64,000 nucleotides of DNA from Sulfuritalea sp. (GTDB lineage: Bacteria > Pseudomonadota > Gammaproteobacteria > Burkholderiales > Rhodocyclaceae), in NCBI GenBank assembly GCA_023700805.1, contig JAMPYF010000005.1, forward strand, positions 62,001 through 126,000, written 5' to 3'. Shown here one piece after another: positions 8,326-18,027 of this stretch. Within the stretch, counting starts at the first letter, position 1; the number at the start of each line of letters is the position of its first letter. Position numbers and translations under genes: made by a program. The notes beneath the pieces are model-generated. The model was not told where the DNA came from. It made no database searches and saw only the letters and a list, made by a program, of their open reading frames with translations.

Positions 8326-9582
8326 ATGCCAAGACAATTGAAGACCGTGCTCCTGGTCGCGACCTGCGACACCAAGGCCGACGAGGTGCGCTACCTGTGC
8401 GATGAACTGGTGCGCGGCGGCGGCAACGGACTGATCATGGATGTCGGCGTCCTCGGCGAACCCGACTTCGCGCCTGACATACCCAATACCGTCGTCGCCG
8501 CCGCCGCCGGGACGACGCTGGAAGAACTCGCCGCGCTCGGCGACGAAAACCAGGCCATGACGCGCATGGCGGTCGGCGCCGTGGCGCTGGCGAAGAACCT
8601 TCATGAACAGGGCGCGGTGCACGCGGTGATCGTACTCGGCGGCACCATGGGCACCGATCTGGCCCTCGACCTGACCGGCGCCCTGCCCCTTGGCGTGCCG
8701 AAACTCGTGGTGTCGACGGTGTCTTTCTCGCACCTGATTCCGCCCGAGCGGATCGCGCCGGACCTGATGATGGTGCTCTGGGCCGGCGGACTCTACGGCC
8801 TCAACAGCATCTGCCGGACCATGCTGAGCCAGGCCGCCGGCGCCGTCCTCGGCGCCTGCAGCGTGACGATGCCGGCGCGCGATCAGCGGCCGATCGTGGG
8901 CATGACCTCGCTGGGCAAGAGCTGCCTCAGCTACATGACGACCCTCAAGCCGGCCCTGGAAGCCCGCGGCTACGAGGTCGCGGTTTTCCATACCACCGGC
9001 ATGGGCGGCAGCGCCTTTGAAGCCCTGGTGGCTCAGGGCCGCTTCGTCGCGGTGCTGGATCTCAGCCTGCAGGAGGTCAGCAATCACGTGAATGGCTCCA
9101 TCGTCACCTCCGGCGCCGGACGCCTGGAGGCCGCCGGACGCGCCGGCGTGCCCCAGATCGTCGCTCCCGGAGCGGTCGACATGATCGACCTGCCGACCTG
9201 GCAGCCGCTGCCCCAGCGCTACGCGCAGCGGGCCTATCACGCGCACAACCGCTTGATCGCGTCGGTGGCGACGACGCCGCCCGAACGCTGCGCGACGGCG
9301 CGCTATATCGCCGACAAGCTGGCGCAGGCGACCGGGCCGACGGCGCTGGTGCTGCCGCTCCAGGGCGTCCAGGAATGGGATCGTCCCGACCGGGCGCTGC
9401 ATGCGCCGGAAGCCCACGGCGCGTTCATCGACGAGCTGCGGGCGCATGTGCAGGCTCCGGTGCAACTCGTCGAGCTGGACGTGCATATCAACGACGAGGC
9501 TTTCTCAGCGGGCGTGCTGGCGATCTTCGACGATTGGGTGGCGCGCGGCGTGATCGGCGCCGGCCGGGCGGTCGCGCCATGA
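8326..9582 (+). CDS. Tm-1-like ATP-binding domain protein (UPF0261)
   Basis: 418 residues, the usual length of the UPF0261 family, homologous to the ATP-binding N-terminal part of the plant resistance protein Tm-1. Seen are VLLVATCDTKADEVRYL at the N-terminus, GGTMGTDLAL near residue 105 and GMTSLGKSC near residue 192. The second half has HTTGMGGSAFEALV. In bacteria these genes often lie in catabolic or opine/amine loci, but the reaction is unknown. Its placement between the aldehyde dehydrogenase and the aminotransferase suggests a metabolic role in amine utilisation (inference). It overlaps the next gene by ATGA. Confidence 0.85.
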   Translation: MPRQLKTVLLVATCDTKADEVRYLCDELVRGGGNGLIMDVGVLGEPDFAPDIPNTVVAAAAGTTLEELAALGDENQAMTRMAVGAVALAKNLHEQGAVHAVIVLGGTMGTDLALDLTGALPLGVPKLVVSTVSFSHLIPPERIAPDLMMVLWAGGLYGLNSICRTMLSQAAGAVLGACSVTMPARDQRPIVGMTSLGKSCLSYMTTLKPALEARGYEVAVFHTTGMGGSAFEALVAQGRFVAVLDLSLQEVSNHVNGSIVTSGAGRLEAAGRAGVPQIVAPGAVDMIDLPTWQPLPQRYAQRAYHAHNRLIASVATTPPERCATARYIADKLAQATGPTALVLPLQGVQEWDRPDRALHAPEAHGAFIDELRAHVQAPVQLVELDVHINDEAFSAGVLAIFDDWVARGVIGAGRAVAP

Positions 9583-10256
9583 GGATCAGGCCCGCCGGCC
9601 TGCTGCTGGATTTCGGCAGCGTGCTGACCTATTCACTGTTCGAAAAGCATCGCGATACCGAAGCCATGCTCGGCCTGCCGGCCCACAGCCTCGACTGGCT
9701 GGGGCCGCTCGACCCCTCGACCGACGAGCTCTGGCGCGCCATGCAGGACAACCGGATCACGGAACGCGACTACTGGGCGCGGCGCGCCGACGAAATCGGG
9801 CGCGCCTGCGGCGAGACCGGCTGGGACATGCACGCGCTGTTGAGCCGGGTGCGGCATACCCAGCCCAATGCGGCGATTCGCAGCGAGATGCGCGCCCTGG
9901 TGCGCGCCGCCGCGCGCGGCGGAATCAAGGTCGGCATCCTGTCCAATGAACTCGAACTGTTCTACGGCCAGGCCTTTCTCGATCGGCTCGACATCATGAC
10001 GGACATCGCCGTCGTCGTCGACGGCAGCCACAGCAAGATCCTCAAGCCCGATGCCGCGGCCTACCGCGCGGCAGTGGATGCCATGCAGCTGCCGGCGGCC
10101 CGGCTGCTGTTCGTCGACGACCAGTTCCGCAACATCGTAGGCGCCCAGGCGGCAGGCCTGCAAACCCAGTATTTCGATCTGCGCGACGTGGCGGGTTGCA
10201 GCGCCGCCATTGCCGCGCGCCTAAGTCTCGACATCTCGCCCGGAGCCATGCAATGA
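9579..10256 (+). CDS. HAD-superfamily hydrolase
   Basis: 225 residues starting at the ATG that overlaps the upstream stop (ATGA at 9579). The frame runs further upstream but that part is inside the preceding gene. Motif I is altered: LLLDFGSVLT has Asp but Gly-Ser instead of the usual Asp two residues later, so the acid/base Asp appears absent. Motif II is LSNE, motif III has SKILKPD, and motif IV is LFVDDQFRN. The fold is clearly the epoxide-hydrolase/haloacid dehalogenase type, but phosphatase activity is uncertain because of motif I. Confidence 0.8.
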   Translation: MRIRPAGLLLDFGSVLTYSLFEKHRDTEAMLGLPAHSLDWLGPLDPSTDELWRAMQDNRITERDYWARRADEIGRACGETGWDMHALLSRVRHTQPNAAIRSEMRALVRAAARGGIKVGILSNELELFYGQAFLDRLDIMTDIAVVVDGSHSKILKPDAAAYRAAVDAMQLPAARLLFVDDQFRNIVGAQAAGLQTQYFDLRDVAGCSAAIAARLSLDISPGAMQ

Positions 10257-11620
10257 CCCGTTTCAGCAAGGAAGAACTCAAGGCCAACAACGCACGCTAT
10301 CTCTGGCATCCGATGGCGCAGCCGAAGGCCATGCGCGAAACCCCGCCGGACATCATCGCGCGCGGCGAAGGCAGCTGGATCTGGGACATCGACGGGCACA
10401 GGATGGTCGATGGGGTCGGCGGCCTGTGGAGCGCCAACCTGGGCTTCGGCCGCACCGAGATCCGCGATGCGATCGTGGCCCAGCTCGACGAACTGGCCTT
10501 CTACAACGTGTTTCGCGGCACCACACACCCGCGCGCCATCGAGTTGTCGACGCGCATGGCCGAATTCATGCGCGAAGACGGCGTGGTCGCCAGTTTCTTT
10601 TCCAACGGCGGCTCCGATGCCGTCGAGGGCGCATTGAAGCTGGCGCGCCAGTACTGGAAAATCCGCGGCCAGCGTGACCGGACCAAGTACATCGCGCTGC
10701 GCCAGGGTTATCACGGCGTGCATTTCGGCGGCATGAGCGTGAATGGCAACACCAATTTCCGCCGCGCCTACGAACCGCTGCTGCCGGGCTGCTTTCATAT
10801 CGACACGCCCTGGCTCTACCGCAACCCCTACAGCGACGACCCGCAGGAACTGGGCGAAATCTGCGCCCGCCAGCTGGAGCGGGAGATCGTGTTCCAGGGG
10901 CCCGACACGGTGGCGGCCTTCATCGCCGAGCCGGTGCAGGGCGCGGGCGGCGTCATCGTGCCGCCGGCCAATTACTGGCCGCGCATCCGCGAAATCTGCG
11001 ACAAGTACGAGGTGCTGCTGATCGCCGACGAGGTGGTGACGGGCTTCGGCCGCACCGGCCACATGTTCGGCACCCGCATGTGGGGCGTCAAGGCCGATAT
11101 GTGGTGCCTGGCAAAAGGCCTCTCTTCGGGCTATATCCCGTTGGGCATGACCGCCATTTCGGGCAAGGTGGCCGAGGTCTTCGACGGCGGCGATGCGGGA
11201 TTGGGCGCGGTCACCCATGGCTACACCTACAGCGCCCATCCGGTAGCCGCCGCCGCCGCCCTGGCGACGCTGGACATACTCGAGCGCGAGGACGTGGTGG
11301 GCAATGCGGCGCGCGAGGGCGAGCATCTGTTGCGCCGCATGCGCGACATCGGGGCCGGCTCGCGCCTGGTCGGCGACGTGCGCGGCGTCGGCTTGATGGC
11401 CTGCTTCGAGCTGGTCTCCGACAAGGCGACCAAGGCCAGCTTTCCCCGCGGCGCAAGCGAGCCGATGGCCATCGCGCGCGCCGCCTATGAGATGGGGGCG
11501 ATGGTCCGGGTTTCCGGCCCCAACATCATCCTGTCGCCCGCGCTGACCATCTCGCGGGAACAGGTCGATCTGCTCTGCGATATCCTGCAGCGAGCGTTCA
11601 ACAAGGTCGAGGGCAACTGA
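10253..11620 (+). CDS. Class III omega-amino acid:pyruvate aminotransferase
   Basis: 455 residues beginning MTRFSKEELKANNARYLWHPM. The start overlaps the preceding TGA. PLP enzyme features are present: FSNGGSDAVEGALKLAR, GYHGVHFGG, the cofactor-nitrogen Asp in IADEVVTGFGRTG, and the Schiff-base Lys in CLAKGLSSGYIPLG. Members transfer the amino group of beta-alanine, taurine, putrescine-type or aromatic omega-amines to pyruvate, giving alanine and an aldehyde. The alanine dehydrogenase and aldehyde dehydrogenase in the same operon fit that chemistry well. The exact amine is unknown. Confidence 0.9.
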   Translation: MTRFSKEELKANNARYLWHPMAQPKAMRETPPDIIARGEGSWIWDIDGHRMVDGVGGLWSANLGFGRTEIRDAIVAQLDELAFYNVFRGTTHPRAIELSTRMAEFMREDGVVASFFSNGGSDAVEGALKLARQYWKIRGQRDRTKYIALRQGYHGVHFGGMSVNGNTNFRRAYEPLLPGCFHIDTPWLYRNPYSDDPQELGEICARQLEREIVFQGPDTVAAFIAEPVQGAGGVIVPPANYWPRIREICDKYEVLLIADEVVTGFGRTGHMFGTRMWGVKADMWCLAKGLSSGYIPLGMTAISGKVAEVFDGGDAGLGAVTHGYTYSAHPVAAAAALATLDILEREDVVGNAAREGEHLLRRMRDIGAGSRLVGDVRGVGLMACFELVSDKATKASFPRGASEPMAIARAAYEMGAMVRVSGPNIILSPALTISREQVDLLCDILQRAFNKVEGN

Positions 11621-11643
11621 TCCCGATCGCAAAAGGAGAAGGT

Positions 11644-13032
11644 ATGGACAAGCAGCCGGGCGTTAAACGGGGCATAGGGTTCTTCCCGCTGTTCTGCATC
11701 GCGATCGGCGTCATCGTCGGCCAGAGCACCATCGTTTCCCTGCTCCAGGCCGCGGGCATCGCCGGCTGGGGGTTTCTCGGCGCGATGGCCATCGCCTACG
11801 TGCTGATGCTCTGCAACTCCGCCACCTTCGCCGAACTGGCCTTGATGATGCCCCGCCACGGCGGCCTCTCCGCGTATTGCGAGGCTTCGCTGGGACACTT
11901 TCCCGCCATCTTCGCCGTGTTCGCCGGCTACGTCGTGCCGGCACTGTTCGGCCAGGCGGCGGAACTGATGCTGGTCGACAGCGTGATGGCGCAACTGCTG
12001 CCGGGGGTGATGCCGGCCATGGGTTGGGCGGTATTGCTGCTCGCCGTCCTGGTGATCCTGAATTACCTCGGCACCGACGTGTTCGCGCGCACGCAAACCC
12101 TGCTGACCGTCGCGATGCTGGTCTTCCTCGCCCTGACCGGCATCGCCGCCGCCACCGGCGGTTTCCACGCGGGGGCGGCCGTGGCCAGCGGTGCCGGCCT
12201 GGCGGCAATGGCCGAAAACGTCACGGTGATCGGCGTGGTGTCGCTGGTGCTGTATTCCCTGATCGGCACCGAGTTCGTCACGCCACTGGCCGAAGACGCC
12301 GAGAATCCGGCGCGCGACATCCCGCGCGCGATGTTCATCGGCCTGACCGTGGTGACCATCGCCAACGCCTTGTTCTGCATCGGCGCCGGCCTGCTGCTGT
12401 CGCGCGAAACCTTGACGAGCGCCGCCACGCCTCACCTCGAGTATGCGGTCGCCGTGTTCGGCCCGGTGGCCAAGCTGGTGTTCGGCGCCATCGCCATCAC
12501 CGCCACCGCCAGCCTGGTCAACACCGTGCTCGGGGCCTTGCCGCAAATGCTGCACGGCATGGCCATGAGCGGCCAGGTGTTTCCGCAGTTCAAGCGCCTG
12601 AGCGCGCGCTACCGCACGCCCTGGGTGGCCCTGCTGTTCGTCGCCTGCCTGCCGCTGGTCGGGGTGGCATGGTCGGGCGGCGATGTCGGCAAGATTCTGC
12701 CGCTGATCATCGCCGCGGCCAGCGCATGGCTGATCTCCTACATGATTGCCCACCTCGCGCTGATCGTCCTGCGCCTGCGCATGCCGGACGCGCCGCGGCC
12801 TTATCGCGTGCCCCTGTTCCCGCTGCCGCAGGTGATCGCGATTCTCGGCCTCGGCTACGTGGTCGCCAACAGCGCGCCGGCGCCGGAACTGGTCGCTCCG
12901 ATATTCACCTCCCTGGGAACGGTGCTGGCGCTGATCGCCGTGATCGGCGCGCTGTGGATCAAGCTATTCATGCACAAGGGCCTGTTCGAGGCCAATCCGG
13001 CCTTGGTCGGCGAGATGCCGAAGCACTATTGA
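11644..13032 (+). CDS. APC-superfamily amino acid/amine permease
   Basis: 462 residues with about twelve hydrophobic helices. The N-terminal IAIGVIVGQSTIVSLLQAAG corresponds to the conserved first broken helix of APC transporters. An internal YSLIGTEFVTPLAEDAENPARDIPRA matches the consensus with acidic residues and ENP. The start is preceded by AGGAGAAGGT. Likely imports the amine or amino acid that the surrounding operon degrades. Confidence 0.88.
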   Translation: MDKQPGVKRGIGFFPLFCIAIGVIVGQSTIVSLLQAAGIAGWGFLGAMAIAYVLMLCNSATFAELALMMPRHGGLSAYCEASLGHFPAIFAVFAGYVVPALFGQAAELMLVDSVMAQLLPGVMPAMGWAVLLLAVLVILNYLGTDVFARTQTLLTVAMLVFLALTGIAAATGGFHAGAAVASGAGLAAMAENVTVIGVVSLVLYSLIGTEFVTPLAEDAENPARDIPRAMFIGLTVVTIANALFCIGAGLLLSRETLTSAATPHLEYAVAVFGPVAKLVFGAIAITATASLVNTVLGALPQMLHGMAMSGQVFPQFKRLSARYRTPWVALLFVACLPLVGVAWSGGDVGKILPLIIAAASAWLISYMIAHLALIVLRLRMPDAPRPYRVPLFPLPQVIAILGLGYVVANSAPAPELVAPIFTSLGTVLALIAVIGALWIKLFMHKGLFEANPALVGEMPKHY

Positions 13033-13053
13033 TTGAACCAGGAGACAGTTGCA

Positions 13054-14178
13054 ATGCGTATCGGAGTACCCAAGGAAATCAAGATTCACGAATACCGCGT
13101 CGGGCTCACCCCGGCGGGGGCCCGGGAGCTGGTGCGCTGGGGCCATCAGGTCACGGTGCAGGCCGATGCCGGCAAGGCCATCGGCTTCACCGACGCGCAA
13201 TATGTCGCGGCCGGGGCGCAAATCGCCGCCACGGCCGCCGAAATTTTTGCCGAGTGCGACATGATCATCAAGGTCAAGGAACCCCAGCCGGTCGAATACC
13301 GGCAGCTGCGCCGCGGACAGATTCTCTACACCTACCTCCATCTGGCGCCGGATCCGCTGCAGACGCAGGGCCTGATCGACAGCGGCGCGATATGCATCGC
13401 CTACGAAACCGTGACCGACGGGCGCGGCGGCCTGCCCTTGCTGGCGCCGATGTCCGAGGTGGCCGGGCGCATGTCGATCCAGGCCGCGGCCAAGGCGCTG
13501 GAAATATCGTCGGGCGGTTCCGGGGTGCTGCTGGGCGGAGTGCCCGGCGTCGCCCCGGCCCATGTCACGGTCATCGGCGGCGGCGTGGTCGGCATCCATG
13601 CCGCACGCATGGCGCTGGGGCTGGGCGCGCAAGTGACCATCCTCGACCGTTCGCTGGCGCGCCTGCGGGAAATCGACAACGACTTCGGCGGGCGGATTCG
13701 CACCCTGTTCTCGACCCATGACGCGATCGAGGCCGAAATGCGCATTGCCGACGCGGTGATCGGCGCGGTGCTGATCCCCGGCGCGGCGGCACCGAAACTG
13801 GTGACGCGGGACATGCTCAGGCTGATGAAGCCGGGATCGGTGCTGGTCGATGTCGCGATCGACCAGGGCGGATGCGCCGAAACCTCGCATGCAACCACCC
13901 ACCAGGACCCGACCTATGTGGTCGACGGCGTGATCCACTACTGCGTCGCCAACATGCCCGGCGGCGTCGCCCGGACGTCGACCCAGGCGCTGACCAACGC
14001 GACGCTGGAACATGCCCTTGCGATCGCCAACCAAGGCATCCGGCAGGCTTTGCTGCACGATGGCAATCTGCGCAACGGACTCAACGTCTGCGGCGGCAGC
14101 GTTACCTGCGAGGCCGTGGCCCGGGAACTCGGCCACCCCTATGTGGCGGCCGAGGAAGCGCTGGCGGCGCTCGCCTAG
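13054..14178 (+). CDS. ald: Alanine dehydrogenase
   Basis: 374 residues starting [17 protein letters not shown], the conserved Ald N-terminus; an in-frame ATG seven codons upstream is less likely. It has VKEPQPVEY with the substrate-binding Lys, [22 protein letters not shown] with the catalytic His and Asp, and the NAD site [18 protein letters not shown]. It catalyses L-alanine + NAD to pyruvate + ammonium. In this operon it would regenerate pyruvate for the aminotransferase and release the nitrogen. Last gene of the operon. Confidence 0.93.
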   Translation: MRIGVPKEIKIHEYRVGLTPAGARELVRWGHQVTVQADAGKAIGFTDAQYVAAGAQIAATAAEIFAECDMIIKVKEPQPVEYRQLRRGQILYTYLHLAPDPLQTQGLIDSGAICIAYETVTDGRGGLPLLAPMSEVAGRMSIQAAAKALEISSGGSGVLLGGVPGVAPAHVTVIGGGVVGIHAARMALGLGAQVTILDRSLARLREIDNDFGGRIRTLFSTHDAIEAEMRIADAVIGAVLIPGAAAPKLVTRDMLRLMKPGSVLVDVAIDQGGCAETSHATTHQDPTYVVDGVIHYCVANMPGGVARTSTQALTNATLEHALAIANQGIRQALLHDGNLRNGLNVCGGSVTCEAVARELGHPYVAAEEALAALA

Positions 14179-14179
14179 G

Positions 14180-14206
14180 CAAGAGTTGGCGCTGGCGACA
14201 CGGCGC
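14180..14206 (-). repeat. Dispersed 17-bp motif, copy 2
   Basis: Reverse-oriented CAAGAGTTGGCGCTGGC followed by GACACGGCGC, located immediately after the stop codon of ald. Confidence 0.75.
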
Positions 14207-14262
14207 GCCCGCGCCACAGCTTGCGCCTGGCAATCAGTCAAACTCGATCCGATGGAAAAATC

Positions 14263-14337
14263 TCACCACCAAGAGAAACCGATAGAAGAACGAGAAGTTC
14301 TTGGTGTCCCTTGGTGAACTTGGTGTCTTGGTGGTGA
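14263..14337. repeat. CACCAAG palindrome, copy 1
   Basis: TCACCACCAAGAG at the left pairs with CTTGGTGGTGA at the right. The right arm repeats CTTGGTG several times. It lies between the convergent ald and YCF48 genes and could form a long hairpin. Confidence 0.7.
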
Positions 14338-14362
14338 ATGCTTTTTTCTTGTTGACTACCTA

Positions 14363-15328
14363 CTAGCGCTCCGCGGCAGTTACCAGTCCGCGCTTGGAGA
14401 AGGTCAGCAGCGAGCCGTCGCCGGCGACCGCCGCCGCAGTCAGCGCAAGCCTGTCCTCCCGCTGCCTGGCGACGAAACTGACGCCCGCGTCGCTGCTGCT
14501 CAGCGTCACGCCGTCGAGCCCTACGCCCCACAGCGTGTTCCCCGACTCCACCAGATCGGTGATGGAACTCTTGGTCTGGGTGGTCGCCTGAGTCCATGAC
14601 TTTCCGCCATCGACGCTGCGGTATGCGGTTCCGCGCAAGCCGGCCACGACCAGGCTGCCGTCGTGCAGCACCAGACCGGTCCACAGCGAACCCTTGTAGC
14701 CCGTGTCGAGATAGCTCCAGGTCGCCCCGCGGTCCGCGGAGCGCAGCACGGTGCCGCGCTCGGCGGCGATGTAGAGGACATCACCCCGGTTGCCGAATAC
14801 CTTGAACAGATTCCGGTCGCCCCTGCCGCCGTCGGGCGGCTTCGGCAGGCTCACGCTGTTCCAGCTCTTGCCGCCGTCCTGCGTCGTCAGCAGCAGCGAC
14901 CAGAGGCCGACCGCGACGCCGTTGTTGCGATCGATGAAATGCACCGAAAACAAGGGCCGGTCTATCGTCGTGTCGAGGCGCTGACGGGTCCAGGTTTCGC
15001 CGCCGTCCTCGGTGTGCAGGATCGCGCCCCAATGGCCGACGGCCCAGCCGAACTTGTCGTCGACAAAAGTCACCGCGGTCAGCGTGGCATTCACCGGCAC
15101 CTCGCGCGCCTGGCGGAAGGCGCCGCCATCGGAAAGCATCACCGTGCCGTAGTCGCCGACCGAGACCACGCGCTTGCCGGCGCGTGCCGCGGCGAGCACG
15201 GGCGCCTTGCCCGCGTACGAACTGGCGACAGCCGCCTGTACGGTCAACGCGGCGCCTGGCGCCGCGGCAGGCACGGCAGGCGGCAAGCCGGACAGGAAAC
15301 CGAATGCAAGCAGTAGTCTGGGATTCAT
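14363..15328 (-). CDS. YCF48-related / BNR-repeat secreted protein
   Basis: 321 residues with a signal peptide (cleavage near VPAAA). Repeated units of the form VFVDDKFGWAVGHWGAIL-HTEDGGETW, DGGKSWN, DRGATWSY and DGGKSWTQ are the Asp-box/BNR repeats of a YCF48 beta-propeller. YCF48 proteins act as assembly factors in photosynthetic organisms. In non-phototrophs they are found beside RND transporters and DUF1302/DUF1329 genes, as here, without a proven role. Its start is 9 bp downstream of the RND gene stop, implying a shared transcript and a periplasmic partner role. Confidence 0.85.
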   Translation of the reverse strand: MNPRLLLAFGFLSGLPPAVPAAAPGAALTVQAAVASSYAGKAPVLAAARAGKRVVSVGDYGTVMLSDGGAFRQAREVPVNATLTAVTFVDDKFGWAVGHWGAILHTEDGGETWTRQRLDTTIDRPLFSVHFIDRNNGVAVGLWSLLLTTQDGGKSWNSVSLPKPPDGGRGDRNLFKVFGNRGDVLYIAAERGTVLRSADRGATWSYLDTGYKGSLWTGLVLHDGSLVVAGLRGTAYRSVDGGKSWTQATTQTKSSITDLVESGNTLWGVGLDGVTLSSSDAGVSFVARQREDRLALTAAAVAGDGSLLTFSKRGLVTAAER

Positions 15329-15337
15329 ATCGATGGT

Positions 15338-17734
15338 TCAATGCGTAAGTATGCCCGGCGCGCGGACGGGTCCGCGGCGGGGGAAAAGCCGCTCCAGCCA
15401 GACCGCCAGGGCCGGCAGGGCGGTCATGGCCATGATCATGTTGACCATGAACATGAAGGCCAGCAGCTTGCCCATGTCGGCCTGGAACTTGAGTGCCGAG
15501 AAACTCCAGGTCGCGACGCCGATCGCCAAGGTCACCGCGGTGAAGATGGTCGCCGTCCCGACTTCGAGTATCGAGTGCTCCAGCGCCTTGACGATGGGCT
15601 GGCCATGGGCCATGTGCATCTGCAGGCGGTTGTAGATATAGAACGCATAGTCGACCCCGATGCCGACCGCCAGCACCATCACCGGCAGCGTCGCCACGGT
15701 CAGGCCGATCTGCAGTTCCTTCATGAACCAGTAGCCGATGAAGGTGCCCACCGTCAGCGGCAGGCAACAGGCGATCACGGCGCGGAAGTCGCGATACACC
15801 ACCGCCACCAGCACGATGATCGCCGCATAGACGTAGAGCATCATCGGCAGCTCGCTCTTCTCCACCTCGTCATTGACCGCGGCGAGCACGCCGGCGTTGC
15901 CCGAGGCCAGGCGTATCGTCACCCCCTCCAGCCGGTAGCTGTCGCGGAAGGCCTTGACCGCGTCGACCACCCGATTGATGGTCTTGGCCTTGTGGTCGCT
16001 GAGGAACAGGTGAACCGCAGTCATGCTGCAGTCCTTCTTCATGTAGCCGCGGTTGCGGCCGATCTCGACGCTGAGCGCGGAATAGTTGCCCGGATCGATG
16101 GGCACCACGCTCATCTTCGGATTGCCCTCGTTGTAGCCTTCGTTGAACACGCGCAACTGCCCCGCATAGGAATTCGCCGAGAGCACCCCGGGAACATTCT
16201 GCAGGGCCCAGGTGAATTGGTCCTGGAAAACCCCGAGGGCGACGTTCTCGCAGGACTCGGGGGCGGCCTCGAAGATCACGGTCAGCCAGTCGAGGCCCGC
16301 GTCGTAGTTTTCGGCGATCGCCACGGCGTCGAGGTTGAAGCGGGCGTCGGCACGCAGTTCGGGTGCGCCGGGCTGCAGCGTGCCGATCACCCGATCGTGG
16401 CTTTGCCAAACCGCCACGCCGAATATCACGGTGGTGATGCCGATCACGACCAGCGCATTGCGCGGTTCCGCGACCCGCGCGATGACGCGCAGCCAGCCGG
16501 CCCGCTGCTCGCGCTTGAGCATTGCCTCGTCGGCATACTGCTTGGTGAAGTTGAACATGGATGCCGTGATCGGCAGCATCACCAGGTTGGTGATGATCTT
16601 GAAGCCGACGCCCAGCGAGGCGGTGATCGCCAGTTCGCGCACCATCGGGATCGGAATCAATATCAGCGTAATGAAGGAAACCAGGGCGGTCACCAGGGCC
16701 AGGGTGCCCGGAATCAGCAAGCCGGTGAAGCTGTTGCGCGCCGCCTCTTCGCTGCTCTTGCCATGGGAGAGCTCGCGCACGATGAAGTTGATCTGCTGCA
16801 CGCCGTGCGAAACGCCGATGGCAAACACCAGGAAGGGCACCAGCACCGCCAGCGGATCGAGCCCATAGCCCAGCAGGCGCAAGGCGCCGAACTGCCAGAC
16901 CAGGGAGGTCAGCGAACAGACGATGGGCAGGATGGTGAAGCGTATCGAATGGCAGTACCAATACACCGCGAGGGCCGTCAGCAACAGCGCGATGCCGCAG
17001 AATTCGACGACGGCGGAGGCGCCGTCGGCGATATCGCCGATCTGTTTGGCAAAGCCGATGATCTGGATTTCGTAATCGCCATCCTCGAACTTGGCGCGGA
17101 TCTGCTCTTCGAGCAGGCGGTTATAGGCGATGTAATCGACCTTCTTGCCGTCCTTGTCGTATTCCTGGATCTCGGCGACGATCATCGCGCTGCGCTGGTC
17201 GTGCGATACCAGCGTGCCGACGAAACCGCCCTGGCTGGCCGCGCGCTGTATGCCGGCGATGAGCTCGGGGGTGAGTTGCGGCGGCGTTACGGTTCCCGAA
17301 ATCAATGGATCGGCGCGAAAACCTTCCTCGGTGATCTCGTTCACGAAGCTGTTCGGCGTCCATAGGGACTGCACGCCGAGACGGTCGATGCTGGGCAGAT
17401 AGGCGACCGCCTGGGTCACCTCGTAGAGACGGGTCAGCCCCTGCCTGGTCCAGATCGTGCCCTGGCGTGCCTTGACCACCACATTGAGGCGATTGGCACC
17501 CAGTACGTCGTCGCGATACTTGTTGAAGGTTTCGGTGTACTCGTGCCCGGAGGGCATTTGTTTTTCGAATCCGGCATCCATGCGCAATTGCAGCGCGAAG
17601 TAGCCCATGAACACCGTGAATGCCGCGAGCACCGCGAGGATGGGCAGGCGATAGCGGAAACAGAAGGACTCCAGTTGCTTCAGGCGGCGCGTGAGAAACT
17701 GATCGAGGTCGTCGATTTGGAATAGTTTTGGCAC
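15338..17734 (-). CDS. RND/MMPL-family transporter
   Basis: About 798 residues from a GTG at 17734 (protein starting VPKLFQIDDLDQ). The frame stays open to 17908, but that extension is encoded by a dispersed repeat and is probably not translated. One helix near residue 35 is followed by a large periplasmic domain, five helices (about 225-400), a second periplasmic domain and another set of five helices, the hydrophobe/amphiphile exporter layout of MMPL proteins. By context with DUF1329 and DUF1302 it likely moves a hydrophobic compound across the envelope. Direction and cargo are unknown. Confidence 0.85.
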   Translation of the reverse strand: MPKLFQIDDLDQFLTRRLKQLESFCFRYRLPILAVLAAFTVFMGYFALQLRMDAGFEKQMPSGHEYTETFNKYRDDVLGANRLNVVVKARQGTIWTRQGLTRLYEVTQAVAYLPSIDRLGVQSLWTPNSFVNEITEEGFRADPLISGTVTPPQLTPELIAGIQRAASQGGFVGTLVSHDQRSAMIVAEIQEYDKDGKKVDYIAYNRLLEEQIRAKFEDGDYEIQIIGFAKQIGDIADGASAVVEFCGIALLLTALAVYWYCHSIRFTILPIVCSLTSLVWQFGALRLLGYGLDPLAVLVPFLVFAIGVSHGVQQINFIVRELSHGKSSEEAARNSFTGLLIPGTLALVTALVSFITLILIPIPMVRELAITASLGVGFKIITNLVMLPITASMFNFTKQYADEAMLKREQRAGWLRVIARVAEPRNALVVIGITTVIFGVAVWQSHDRVIGTLQPGAPELRADARFNLDAVAIAENYDAGLDWLTVIFEAAPESCENVALGVFQDQFTWALQNVPGVLSANSYAGQLRVFNEGYNEGNPKMSVVPIDPGNYSALSVEIGRNRGYMKKDCSMTAVHLFLSDHKAKTINRVVDAVKAFRDSYRLEGVTIRLASGNAGVLAAVNDEVEKSELPMMLYVYAAIIVLVAVVYRDFRAVIACCLPLTVGTFIGYWFMKELQIGLTVATLPVMVLAVGIGVDYAFYIYNRLQMHMAHGQPIVKALEHSILEVGTATIFTAVTLAIGVATWSFSALKFQADMGKLLAFMFMVNMIMAMTALPALAVWLERLFPRRGPVRAPGILTH

Positions 17735-17754
17735 TGGCGGTGGCGGACAGAGGT

Positions 17755-17819
17755 TTAACGTGCAATAACCCGTTCGAGGCGACTTGTGACAGTCGAGCGC
17801 AGCGAGCTGACTAGTAGCC
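17755..17819. repeat. 65-bp dispersed repeat, copy B
   Basis: Begins TTAACGTG and ends TAGTAGCC, matching 3904-3968. It sits upstream of the RND gene between it and the DUF1302 gene. Read on the minus strand, both copies would encode a similar QLAALD...RTxxxTLN peptide, which explains the spurious frame extension. Confidence 0.75.
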
Positions 17820-18027
17820 TCTCCGTGAGGGGGCGAGGCGGGAATTCGTGACGCATGCGTCGCGCCGCCACAGCCGGCTGGCTGTGCAAAGCCAGCCGTG
17901 GGCCGCAAAGCGGATGGGAGGGGCAGGCCTTCATTTCGCCCTTTGGTTCATCATCGACGAGCGACTTTCACTGCAACGCGGCTTACGAAAACCGGCGGAC
18001 CGAGGCCCGCCGGCACCGGAGATTGGA

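Noticed and set aside
6850..9486. An 878-codon antisense frame across the aldehyde dehydrogenase and Tm-1-like genes
   Set aside because: Overlaps two conserved plus-strand genes entirely and has no recognisable motif or ribosome site.
17735..17908. N-terminal extension of the RND transporter to an ATG at 17908
   Set aside because: The extra 58 codons are read from a dispersed repeat also found at 3904 and do not resemble the family N-terminus; GTG at 17734 gives the usual length.
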